DNA from: JAKJBL01 sp964461335
Lineage (GTDB): Bacteria > Bacillota > Clostridia > Christensenellales > CAG-138
Direction: 5' to 3'
Length of the DNA stretch: 28,972 nucleotides
Assembly: GCA_964461335.1 (NCBI GenBank)
Contig: CAYWTY010000018.1
Span: 1-28,972, forward strand
Position 1 is the first letter of the stretch, and the number at the start of each line of letters is the position of its first letter. The notes beneath the pieces are model-generated. The model did no database searches. It was given only the letters and a program-made list of their open reading frames with translations, and had not been told where the DNA came from. The translations under genes and the position numbers were made by a program. Below, in pieces: positions 22,288 to 28,972 of the stretch.

Positions 22288-23661
22288 ATGGAACAGGCAA
22301 CTTGTGTAAAAAGGGCAGCAGCTCTAATAAATAAATTCTGTGGAAATGAAAGAAGAAGTTTTCTAGTTGGAGTTTCAGGCGGGCCTGACTCTGTTGCTTT
22401 GCTGCATATTCTTCTTGAGTTGAAAGCACAGGGGCATGTTGATGCGTTGTATGCGGCACATCTGCACCATGGAATAAGGAAAAGCGCTGATGAGGATTTG
22501 GCTTTTGTGCGCGCCTTATGCCTTGGGCTTAGTGTTCCTTTGTTTGAAGAACATATAGATGTGCCAAAATTGTCAGCCAACACTAAAACAACGCTTGAAG
22601 AGGCTGCTCGAAATGCCAGGTACTCCTTTTTTGAGCGTGCGCTTCTGGAATCGGGTGCAAGCTTTATTTTAACTGCGCACCATATGGGCGACCAGGCTGA
22701 AACAGTACTTATGAACTTGCTAAGAGGCACAGGTTTAACCGGGCTTTGCGGGATGCGACCTCGTTCGGGCGTAATCCTTCGCCCGCTTATTTCTACGCCG
22801 CAAAGCGAAATTATGGAGTATTTAACCCAGAATAACTTAACGTTTCGTGTCGATGAAACTAATCTTGAACCATGCTGTTTGCGCAACAGGCTCCGCCTTG
22901 AGCTCTTGCCGATGTTAAAGCGCGAATACAACCCATCCATTGTTGAAAGCATTTGCGCTATGGCAGAGTTGATTAGAGAAGATGAAGAATATTTAGAGCA
23001 GCTTGCAGAATGTGCGCTATTAGAGGCAGAGCTGCCGGCCGGAGGCTATAACCGCATTAAACTTGCTGCACTTTCTAACTCTCTAAGAAACCGTTCTGTG
23101 CGGCTGGCACTTATGAAAAAGGGCGCGCTTTACAATTTGCAGCGCGGTGGAATTGAAAGCGTATGCGTGCTTCTTAAAGCTAAAACAGGCGCAATAAGGG
23201 CGCTTCCAAGAAGGATGCAGGCAAGAATAAGCTATGATGCGCTTATTATTGAGCCTGCGCCTTTAAATAAAACTGAACCTTTTGAAGAACCCTTCTTATT
23301 TCCCGGGGAAATGCTAACTCCAGAAGGGCGGTTTATAGCTTGCTGGGCAGAGTCGCTTTCTATGGATGAAGACCCAAATATTGCTTTTATAGATGCAGAT
23401 GAGCTCGGCAAATACGCAGATATTATGTTGCGAAGACGTTTGCCGGGCGACCGGTTTCACCCTCTTGGCGCACCAGGTTCACGCAAGCTTAAAGAATATT
23501 TAATAGATAAAAAAATACCTAAAGAGAAACGCGAGCTACCTCTTCTTGCTTCAGGCAGTGAGGTATTGTTCTTCCCAGGTGGGAATATTTCAAACAGCCT
23601 TCGTGTTCGCGAAACAACAAAGCGCATTTTGCGTGTTGAATTCTTAGTAAATGAGCCGTGA
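22288..23661 (+). CDS. tilS: tRNA(Ile)-lysidine synthetase
   Basis: Converts C34 of tRNA-Ile(CAU) to lysidine with ATP and lysine, changing both codon reading (AUA) and charging from Met to Ile; essential in bacteria. 457 residues, normal for the long Bacillus-type form. The N-terminal PP-loop ATPase has SGGPDSVALLHILL (30-43); AAHLHHGIRKSADEDLAFV and TAHHMGDQAETVLMNLLRGTGLTGLCGM are the family's tRNA/ATP motifs; the C-terminal TilS domain includes LRRRLPGDRFHPLGAPGSRKLKEYLIDKKIP. No ribosome site is seen before the ATG, fitting the promoter placement. hpt and ftsH follow, a gene order kept widely in Firmicutes. Confidence 0.97.
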   Translation: MEQATCVKRAAALINKFCGNERRSFLVGVSGGPDSVALLHILLELKAQGHVDALYAAHLHHGIRKSADEDLAFVRALCLGLSVPLFEEHIDVPKLSANTKTTLEEAARNARYSFFERALLESGASFILTAHHMGDQAETVLMNLLRGTGLTGLCGMRPRSGVILRPLISTPQSEIMEYLTQNNLTFRVDETNLEPCCLRNRLRLELLPMLKREYNPSIVESICAMAELIREDEEYLEQLAECALLEAELPAGGYNRIKLAALSNSLRNRSVRLALMKKGALYNLQRGGIESVCVLLKAKTGAIRALPRRMQARISYDALIIEPAPLNKTEPFEEPFLFPGEMLTPEGRFIACWAESLSMDEDPNIAFIDADELGKYADIMLRRRLPGDRFHPLGAPGSRKLKEYLIDKKIPKEKRELPLLASGSEVLFFPGGNISNSLRVRETTKRILRVEFLVNEP

Positions 23662-23711
23662 GGCTGCATGTTTTAACAACAAAAACAAGATAATACGAAA
23701 GGGGCAGGCAG

Positions 23712-24263
23712 ATGTGTGCAAAATTCTATGAAGACATGGAAGAAATCCTTTTAGGTAACGATGTTATACAGGCTCGCATAAAGGAGCTCGGGGAACAGAT
23801 TTCGAGAGACTATGCGGGCAAGGAGGTCATCCTAATTTGCATTCTTAAGGGCGCTGTAATATTCTTTTCTGATTTGGCACGCTCTCTTTCAGTACAATGC
23901 CAAATGGATTTTATGGGGATATCCAGTTACGGTGACGGTACAAAGACATCTGGCATAGTGCGTATTGCAAAGGATATTGACTGCAGCATTACCGATAAGC
24001 ATGTGCTCATTGTTGAGGATATTATGGATAGCGGACTTACGCTTAATCACTTGACTCAGCTTCTAAGCTCACGCAACCCTGCCAGCTTGAAAATAGTTTG
24101 CCTGCTCGATAAGCCCGAGCGGAGAGAATGCGTTATTTCGCCTGACTATTGCGGGTTTATTATACCCAACAAATTTGTTGTCGGCTATGGGCTCGACTAC
24201 TTTGGCAGATATCGCCATCTTTCTTATGTGGGTGTGCTTAAGCCTGAGGTGTATACACCTTAA
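23712..24263 (+). CDS. hpt: Hypoxanthine phosphoribosyltransferase
   Basis: Purine salvage: hypoxanthine (and usually guanine) plus PRPP gives IMP (GMP). 183 residues, normal length. PRPP-binding loop VLIVEDIMDSGLTL (98-111) with the acidic pair E102-D103; ILKGAVIFFSDLAR (44-57) carries the conserved Lys-Gly; MDFMGISSYGDGTKTSG (65-81) is the flexible loop that closes over the active site; DKPERR and GFIIPNKFVVGYGLDY form the purine pocket. Ribosome site AAAGGGG before the ATG. It stands 50 nt after tilS, within the conserved tilS-hpt-ftsH order. Confidence 0.97.
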   Translation: MCAKFYEDMEEILLGNDVIQARIKELGEQISRDYAGKEVILICILKGAVIFFSDLARSLSVQCQMDFMGISSYGDGTKTSGIVRIAKDIDCSITDKHVLIVEDIMDSGLTLNHLTQLLSSRNPASLKIVCLLDKPERRECVISPDYCGFIIPNKFVVGYGLDYFGRYRHLSYVGVLKPEVYTP

Positions 24264-24306
24264 ATTCACACAACTGCCGCATTTTTGCGCGGTTTTCGTG
24301 CAAGCT

Positions 24307-24334
24307 TTGATTGAATGAGATATTCCCGTATGAT
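24307..24334 (+). promoter_or_regulatory. Probable promoter of ftsH
   Basis: -35 TTGATT (24307-24312), 16-bp spacer, -10 TATGAT (24329-24334), leaving a leader of about 80 nt. A small stem CTGCC-TAAGAC-GGCAG precedes the AGGAGG ribosome site and might affect initiation. Confidence 0.55.
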
Positions 24335-24423
24335 AAACTATTCAAATGGCAGCAGGAACGCCTGTTTAGCATACAGTTTACGGGGTGTCTGCCTAAGACG
24401 GCAGCCTCAGGAGGATTTGTTAC

Positions 24424-26388
24424 GTGAAGAGAAGCTTTAGAACGCCTATCATTTATTTAATTATACTTATTGCCATAATCCTTATGGCTACAAACTTGGA
24501 CCCTGTTGGCTCTTCCCCGGAGGTTTTAGAGTATAGCGAGTTTTTAGAGGCTGTACGTGAGGATAAGGTCGCTGCAGTACAGGTTACTGTTCGCGAACTA
24601 TCGGGGATTTATAATGGCAGCTCATATACAAAAGAACAGCTACCCAACAGAGCGGATTTTTCAGTCATTATTCCTTCGCTTGAAACCTTTGACCGCGATA
24701 TGTCTGTAATAGCTGTACAACTCAAACCCGAGTTAAATGTCGATTCGGTTACGAGCGCAGACTATCCCTTCGATTATAAATCGAGCTTGCCAAGGGAGCC
24801 GTCCTTCCTTGAGGCAATGCTGCCTTATCTGCTTATATTTGGTGCGCTCGGGCTGTTCTATTACTTTATGATGCAGCAGCAAGGCGGCGGGAGCAAGGTA
24901 ATGAACTTTGGCAAATCCCGTGCGCGTTTGCAAACCGAAGGGCAAAATAAAATCACATTTGATGATGTTGCAGGTGCTGACGAAGAAAAGGAAGAACTTA
25001 AAGAAGTTGTAGAGTTCATGCGTGACCCTGGCCGTTTTAACGATATAGGCGCACGCATACCTAAGGGTGTTCTTCTTGTGGGGCCGCCGGGTACTGGTAA
25101 AACGCTCCTTGCAAAAGCAGTCGCAGGCGAGGCAAAGGTTCCGTTTTTCTCTATTTCAGGCTCCGATTTTGTTGAAATGTTTGTTGGAGTTGGTGCAAGC
25201 CGTGTACGCGATTTGTTTAACACAGCTAAAAAGAGCACACCAGCAGTTGTCTTTATTGATGAAATAGATGCTGTAGGCAGGCAGCGCGGTGCGGGTATGG
25301 GCGGCGGCCATGACGAGCGTGAGCAGACGCTCAACCAACTCTTAGTAGAAATGGACGGCTTTGCTGCAAATGAGGGGATAATCGTCCTTGCTGCAACAAA
25401 CCGCCCTGATATTCTTGACCCTGCGCTTTTACGCCCCGGCAGGTTTGACAGGCAGATTACAGTCCATTACCCTGATGTTAAAGGGCGCGAGGCAATTCTT
25501 AAGGTGCATTCGCGCAATAAACCGCTTGCAAAAGAGGTAGACTTAGCAGTGCTTGCAAAGCGTACGCCCGGGTTTACTGGGGCTGACCTTGAAAATGTAC
25601 TTAATGAGGCAGCCATACTTACTGCGCGTGTGCACAAAAAAGAAATTTCAATGGAAGAACTCGAAGAAGCAGTTACACGCGTTGTTGTAGGGCCGGAAAA
25701 GAGAAGCCGCGTAATAACAGAAAAAGACAGGCGGATTACAGCCTTCCATGAAAGCGGCCATGCCATAGTCTCACTTAAGCTTCCAAACTGCGACCCGCTG
25801 CATGAAGTCTCGGTTATACCGCGCGGGCTTGCAGGCGGCTATACAATGACTTTACCTAAAGAAGATATGATGTATGTTACAAAGAGCAAGCTTGAAGACC
25901 AAATTGCGATGCTCCTTGCAGGCCGTGCAGCTGAAACTATTCGTCTTGGCGACATAAGCACGGGTGCACATAACGATTTGCAGCGCGCAACTGAAATTGC
26001 CCGTAAGATGGTAATTGAGTACGGGATGACCGAAGCAGTAGGCCCAATGTTTTTAGGCGGCGCAACTGAAGTGTTCATAGCTAAGGATTGGGGGCATCAA
26101 CGGAACTTCTCTGAAGATGTTGCAAGCAGAGTAGATATTGAAATCCGCCGTATCCTTGATGCGCAGTATAAGCGCGCAGCTGAGTGCATTGAAGAAGACT
26201 TAGAGGCGCTTGAGCGGGTGGCTAATGCACTGGTTGAACATGAGCGTCTCGATGGAGATACTTTTGCAAAATTATACAGGGGCGAGCAAGTTACGTTCAA
26301 TGGCTCTGGTAAAACCACTACTTCTCTTCCTGTTGGAGAGTTAATAACGGATGCTCATAGCGGAGAACCTGAAGGCGAGAATACTTAA
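24424..26388 (+). CDS. ftsH: ATP-dependent zinc metalloprotease FtsH
   Basis: Hexameric membrane AAA+ protease that extracts and degrades membrane and regulatory proteins. 654 residues. GTG start at 24424 with AGGAGG upstream. Two transmembrane helices (about 7-25 and 117-136) flank an external domain of about 90 residues. AAA module: Walker A GPPGTGKT (220-227), Walker B VFIDEID (D279-E280), pore motif FVGVGASRVRD, and arginine-finger region RPGRFDRQI. Peptidase: HESGH (442-446; HEAGH is more usual, but the HExxH zinc site is kept) and third ligand D518 in GAHNDLQRA. The C-terminal tail is short and polar. Nothing suggests loss of activity. Confidence 0.98.
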   Translation: MKRSFRTPIIYLIILIAIILMATNLDPVGSSPEVLEYSEFLEAVREDKVAAVQVTVRELSGIYNGSSYTKEQLPNRADFSVIIPSLETFDRDMSVIAVQLKPELNVDSVTSADYPFDYKSSLPREPSFLEAMLPYLLIFGALGLFYYFMMQQQGGGSKVMNFGKSRARLQTEGQNKITFDDVAGADEEKEELKEVVEFMRDPGRFNDIGARIPKGVLLVGPPGTGKTLLAKAVAGEAKVPFFSISGSDFVEMFVGVGASRVRDLFNTAKKSTPAVVFIDEIDAVGRQRGAGMGGGHDEREQTLNQLLVEMDGFAANEGIIVLAATNRPDILDPALLRPGRFDRQITVHYPDVKGREAILKVHSRNKPLAKEVDLAVLAKRTPGFTGADLENVLNEAAILTARVHKKEISMEELEEAVTRVVVGPEKRSRVITEKDRRITAFHESGHAIVSLKLPNCDPLHEVSVIPRGLAGGYTMTLPKEDMMYVTKSKLEDQIAMLLAGRAAETIRLGDISTGAHNDLQRATEIARKMVIEYGMTEAVGPMFLGGATEVFIAKDWGHQRNFSEDVASRVDIEIRRILDAQYKRAAECIEEDLEALERVANALVEHERLDGDTFAKLYRGEQVTFNGSGKTTTSLPVGELITDAHSGEPEGENT

Positions 26389-26393
26389 AAGTA

Positions 26394-26443
26394 GGCTCAA
26401 ATAGTTAGAGTCTGAGCCGTTTTCTGCAGCGCAGGGGCGGCTC
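26394..26443 (+). promoter_or_regulatory. Overlapping alternative hairpins between ftsH and the thioesterase gene
   Basis: GGCTCA (26394-26399) can pair with TGAGCC (26413-26418), followed by GTTTTC, like a weak ftsH terminator. The same segment, GAGCCG (26414-26419), can instead pair with CGGCTC (26438-26443). The two stems exclude each other, which resembles a terminator/antiterminator, but each is only 6 bp. Confidence 0.4.
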
Positions 26444-26467
26444 GTTTATATGAAAGGGGGCAATAAA

Positions 26468-26857
26468 ATGGAACTTAGAACAGGTGTGAAAGCAAAAGTC
26501 GAACTCTTTGTTGATAAAACCTGTACTGCGAAAGTCTGGGGAAGCGGCAATTTGGATGTGCTCTCTACTCCACGCCTAATAGCGCTTATGGAGCAGGCTG
26601 CCTGCGAAGCTCTAAGCGGTAAACTTGAAGCCGGGAAGACTACTGTTGGCACGAGCATAGAAATGCAACATACAGCTGCTACGCCAATTGGGTTATTAGT
26701 TTGGGCAGAGGCTGAGCTAGTATCCGTTTCTGGCCGTACACTTGAATTTAACATAAAAGCGTTTGATGAGGCGGGGCCTATAGGGGAAGCCAAGCATACA
26801 CGCGCTGTAGTAGATGTTGAGCGTTTTATGGAGAAGGCTTTAGCAAAATGCAAATGA
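26468..26857 (+). CDS. FlK-like hot-dog thioesterase
   Basis: 129 residues from the ATG at 26468; the ATG at 26450 lies upstream of the GGGGG ribosome site and is rejected. Single hot-dog domain of the fluoroacetyl-CoA thioesterase type. The FlK catalytic triad T42-E50-H76 (numbering from memory) is matched with identical spacing by T34 (in LSTPRLIALME), E42 and H68 (in GTSIEMQHTAATPIG). It should hydrolyse a small acyl-CoA; fluoroacetyl-CoA itself is an unlikely natural substrate in this setting. The last 10 nt overlap the PHP gene, so the two are translationally coupled. Whether it is linked to the acyl-CoA synthetase of this window is speculation. Confidence 0.88.
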   Translation: MELRTGVKAKVELFVDKTCTAKVWGSGNLDVLSTPRLIALMEQAACEALSGKLEAGKTTVGTSIEMQHTAATPIGLLVWAEAELVSVSGRTLEFNIKAFDEAGPIGEAKHTRAVVDVERFMEKALAKCK

Positions 26858-27711
26858 ACTCAAAAATGGACCTGCATTGCCACAGCATATATTCAGATGG
26901 CACGGATACACCTAGAGAAGTTGTGCGCCTTGCTGCAGAAGCAGGGGTCAGCCTGTTTGCTCTGACTGACCATGATACAATGGTAGGTGTGCCCGAAGCA
27001 GTACGCGAAGGTAAGGCGCTTGGAGTCCTAGTTTTACCCTCAATTGAAATGGATACCGAGAGCCCTTTTGAGCTGCATATTCTTGGGCTTGATGTAGATA
27101 TAGAGAACTCCGCCTTGAAATCAGCACTTCTTATGGCCGAAAGCCGGCGTAATGAGAGAAATGCCAGAATACTAAAAATCCTTAAAGATGAGAGGATTGA
27201 TGTATATGAGTATTTTGAAGAGTCTTTGGGCAGCACAACAAGGTTGAATATTGCACGAGCATTGGTTAGTGCAGGGTATTCAAAAACAATATCAGAGGCG
27301 TTTAGAGATTTTCTCGGGCATGGTACAATTGGGTTTTTCGAGCTTGAGCGCCCGTCTCCTGCACATGTAATCGGTTTGATTAGAGATGCAGGCGGCATAC
27401 CTGTGCTTGCGCATCCCTGTAAGCTTAAGGTAAACCCGCATACGTTAATTGAGCAATTGGCCAAGCAGGGCCTTATGGGTCTTGAAGCGTTTTACCCAAC
27501 CTCAACAAAGGGGCAGACTGAACTTTTCGTTAGCCTTGCCTCAGAATACGGGCTGCTTGTAACAAGCGGCAGCGATTATCACGGAACAAATAGGGAGGGT
27601 TGCATGCCCGGCTCAGCCTGGCAGAATAACGCCTGCTTAAGCAAAAGTTACAGGTATTTTATTAACCATCATAGCGCAAAATGTGTTAAAGAATTATATA
27701 ATGTTAAATAA
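26848..27711 (+). CDS. PHP-domain phosphoesterase (TrpH/RNase AM-like)
   Basis: 287 residues, the usual length of the YciV/TrpH group, whose members remove phosphate from 3',5'-nucleoside bisphosphates or digest short 5'-monophosphorylated RNA ends. All PHP metal motifs are present: MDLHCHSIYSDG (H10, H12, D17), LTDHDT, the acidic SIEMD, FELHILGL, LAHPCKL and SGSDYHG, enough for a trinuclear metal site. The ATG at 26848 lies inside the thioesterase gene and has GGAGAAGG upstream; ATG at 26854 or 26866 (just before DLHCHS) are alternatives. No obvious terminator follows; the promoter for the PRPP synthetase gene begins 10 nt after the stop. The exact substrate is not fixed by sequence. Confidence 0.9.
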   Translation: MQMNSKMDLHCHSIYSDGTDTPREVVRLAAEAGVSLFALTDHDTMVGVPEAVREGKALGVLVLPSIEMDTESPFELHILGLDVDIENSALKSALLMAESRRNERNARILKILKDERIDVYEYFEESLGSTTRLNIARALVSAGYSKTISEAFRDFLGHGTIGFFELERPSPAHVIGLIRDAGGIPVLAHPCKLKVNPHTLIEQLAKQGLMGLEAFYPTSTKGQTELFVSLASEYGLLVTSGSDYHGTNREGCMPGSAWQNNACLSKSYRYFINHHSAKCVKELYNVK

Positions 27712-27720
27712 TCCTCTGCC

Positions 27721-27749
27721 TTGATGATTTGCAGCAACTCTGTTATAAT
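27721..27749 (+). promoter_or_regulatory. Promoter of the PRPP synthetase-like gene
   Basis: -35 TTGATG (27721-27726), 17-bp spacer, -10 TATAAT (27744-27749). Predicted start near 27756, leader about 72 nt, with AAGGAAG before the ATG. No purine-box (PurR) repeat was seen. Confidence 0.75.
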
Positions 27750-27827
27750 ACTCTTGGATATGAAGGCGAACTTGCACAATATAACTAACGGTCGTGCCAT
27801 AGAGGCAAGAAAGGAAGTATGTAGGGC

Positions 27828-28847
27828 ATGAATTCGGGCTGGGGTACCATAAAAATTTTCGCTGGGCGCACTGGCATACCGTTTGCCAAAAGGATGTGCG
27901 CATACCTTGGGACACAATTAGGTGATGCTGAAACAATTGTATTCACCGAAGGCAATATTTTTGTACGTATTAACGAATCTATTCGTGATAAAGATGTTTA
28001 TATAGTTCAACCTATAAGTAGAAAGCCCAACGATGAGTTCGTTGAGCTTCTTTTTTGGATTGATGCATTCAGGCGTGCGAGCGCAGACTCGGTCACTGCA
28101 ATAATTCCTTACTTTAGCTATGCAAAGGGCGACAAAAAAGATGAGCCGCGTGTCTCTATCCGCGCACGCGTATGCGCGGAATGCATTGAGCTTGCAGGTG
28201 CAGACCGGGTAATCACGATGGATTTGCACAGCCCGCAAGTACAGGGCTTCTTTAAAAAGCCTGTGGATCACCTCTATGCGCAATCACTTCTATGTGAATG
28301 CTTGCGCCGCATGAACCTTGTAAACGAAAACCTGGTGGTGGTTTCCCCTGATGCAGGCTTTGCAAAGCGGGCTAGGCAGTTTGCAAGCGAGCTTGGCACA
28401 CCTGTTGCAATCGGGGATAAAATGCGCTCAGGCCATGACGAAAATGCCAAGATACTCGAAATTATAGGTGATGTTAAGGGTAAGGATTGTGTAATTGTCG
28501 ATGATTTCTCAATTTCCGGGGGAACTCTTATTGATGTTGCCCACGGCCTGAAGGATAAGGGCGCAAAGCGTATTTATGCTGCGCTCTCCCATAATGTGCT
28601 TAACGGAGAAGGCATAAAGCGTATAGAAAAAAGCCCAATTGAGTTCTTGCTTTCTACAGATACAGTTGAATGCCCGGAAGCTGTAGGTTCAGAAAAAATG
28701 AAAATTATTTCAGCAGCTCCGATGTTTGCGCAATCTGTTAAAATAATACACGACCGCGCCCCAATGAGCAGCCTGTTCAGGCGCGAATTTACTAAACGGA
28801 TGCTCGATATGAGTTTTGCAGAGCAGATTACACTGCTAAAGGGTTAA
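27828..28847 (+). CDS. Divergent ribose-phosphate pyrophosphokinase (PRPP synthetase) homologue
   Basis: 339 residues, about 20 longer than typical Prs. Clearly the Prs fold: NESIRDKDVYIVQP, DAFRRASADSVTAIIPYFSYA, MDLHSPQVQGFFKKPVDHLYA with H134, the catalytic-loop pair K198/R200 (DKMR against DKRR), and a PRPP-type loop VIVDDFSISGGT (223-233). Several usual residues differ: the flag FSDGE is FTEGN, the ATP-binding YARQDRK is YAKGDKK, and the ribose-phosphate loop DDxxDTAGT is DDFSISGGT. It may be a lineage-specific but working PRPP synthetase or a paralogue with a changed role. The ATG at 27828 follows AAGGAAG with a long 13-nt spacing. A terminator follows. Confidence 0.85.
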   Translation: MNSGWGTIKIFAGRTGIPFAKRMCAYLGTQLGDAETIVFTEGNIFVRINESIRDKDVYIVQPISRKPNDEFVELLFWIDAFRRASADSVTAIIPYFSYAKGDKKDEPRVSIRARVCAECIELAGADRVITMDLHSPQVQGFFKKPVDHLYAQSLLCECLRRMNLVNENLVVVSPDAGFAKRARQFASELGTPVAIGDKMRSGHDENAKILEIIGDVKGKDCVIVDDFSISGGTLIDVAHGLKDKGAKRIYAALSHNVLNGEGIKRIEKSPIEFLLSTDTVECPEAVGSEKMKIISAAPMFAQSVKIIHDRAPMSSLFRREFTKRMLDMSFAEQITLLKG

Positions 28848-28872
28848 TTAGAATAAAGCATAGAATTTGAGC

Positions 28873-28914
28873 TTATGGGTGCCTAAAATCAACAGGCATC
28901 CATAATTTCTTTTT
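28873..28914 (+). terminator. Terminator after the PRPP synthetase-like gene
   Basis: Twelve-bp stem with one G-T wobble (28873-28884 TTATGGGTGCCT; 28894-28905 AGGCATCCATAA), 9-nt loop, followed by TTTCTTTTT. Confidence 0.88.
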
Positions 28915-28954
28915 GCAGTTTTGTAGCGGCGTCAAACATAGGTTACACATCTGT

Positions 28955-28972
28955 GCAAGGAAAGCTGTCATG
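28955..28972 (+). other. Possible start of the next gene at the window edge
   Basis: AAGGAAAG followed by CTGTC and an ATG at 28970-28972, the last three bases. It fits a ribosome site and start codon, but no coding sequence is visible to confirm it. Confidence 0.35.

Noticed and set aside
24264..24306. Hairpin after hpt as an intrinsic terminator
   Set aside because: Possible stems (CGCA-TTTT-TGCG or GCGCG-GTTTT-CGTGC) are 4-5 bp and compete; no clear T tract.
26446..26853. Minus-strand frame opposite the thioesterase, and similar long antisense frames opposite ftsH and the PHP gene
   Set aside because: Each exactly shadows a well-supported gene and shows no protein-family features.
1..28972. 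CRISPR arrays, insertion sequences, attachment sites, tRNA or rRNA genes
   Set aside because: No regularly spaced repeats, transposase or integrase frames, or tRNA cloverleaf patterns were seen on either strand.

Overview
The window looks like a scaffold from an anaerobic, spore-forming, Clostridia-type Gram-positive bacterium, probably metagenome-assembled because a run of 10 Ns joins two contigs at 13362-13371. Support for this reading: Shine-Dalgarno sequences of the AGGAGG type with frequent TTG/GTG starts, a T-box riboswitch, a CIRCE operator in front of groESL, the tilS-hpt-ftsH gene order, and spore-associated families (a SleL/YaaH-like cortex hydrolase and a CotH-kinase protein). GC content was not computed.

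Region 1 (1-5930, minus strand) is one sugar-uptake operon. A consensus sigma-A promoter with a perfect palindromic operator at its start site drives a ROK repressor, a BadF/BadG-type (N-acetylglucosamine kinase-like) sugar kinase, a ChvE/XylF-type binding lipoprotein, an RbsA-type double ATPase and an XylH-type permease that runs off the window. A strong hairpin between the binding-protein and ATPase genes probably sets unequal expression.

Region 2 (6060-12166, minus strand) carries an envelope/spore-flavoured set: a large secreted protein with four lamin-tail domains plus a CotH kinase domain, a six-helix membrane diguanylate cyclase, and a double-LysM GH18 hydrolase ending at a terminator. 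Divergent from it (12234-13277, plus) is a protein of unrecognised N-terminal domain joined to a uridine-kinase-like P-loop domain, followed by a terminator and the scaffold gap.

Region 3 (13395-16041, minus strand) is the most interesting part. A perfect TTGACA-N17-TATAAT promoter feeds a complete T-box leader whose specifier reads best as AUC (isoleucine). It controls an XRE-cupin regulator and an AMP-forming acyl-CoA synthetase closely resembling the archaeal medium-chain enzyme that, from memory, prefers 2-methylbutyrate. Together they suggest isoleucine-starvation control of 2-methylbutyrate activation, feeding isoleucine synthesis by reductive carboxylation.

Region 4 (16100-19992) holds an orphan glycerol kinase (minus) and the CIRCE-controlled groES-groEL operon (plus). 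Region 5 (20038-28914, plus) is a housekeeping run: a beta-helix-like lipoprotein, a 28-residue membrane peptide, an M23 peptidase, tilS, hpt, ftsH, an FlK-like thioesterase, a PHP phosphoesterase and a divergent PRPP synthetase ending at a terminator. Three genes (12234, 20054, 22288) appear to be transcribed as leaderless or near-leaderless mRNAs. I saw no tRNA, rRNA, CRISPR, transposase or prophage signal.
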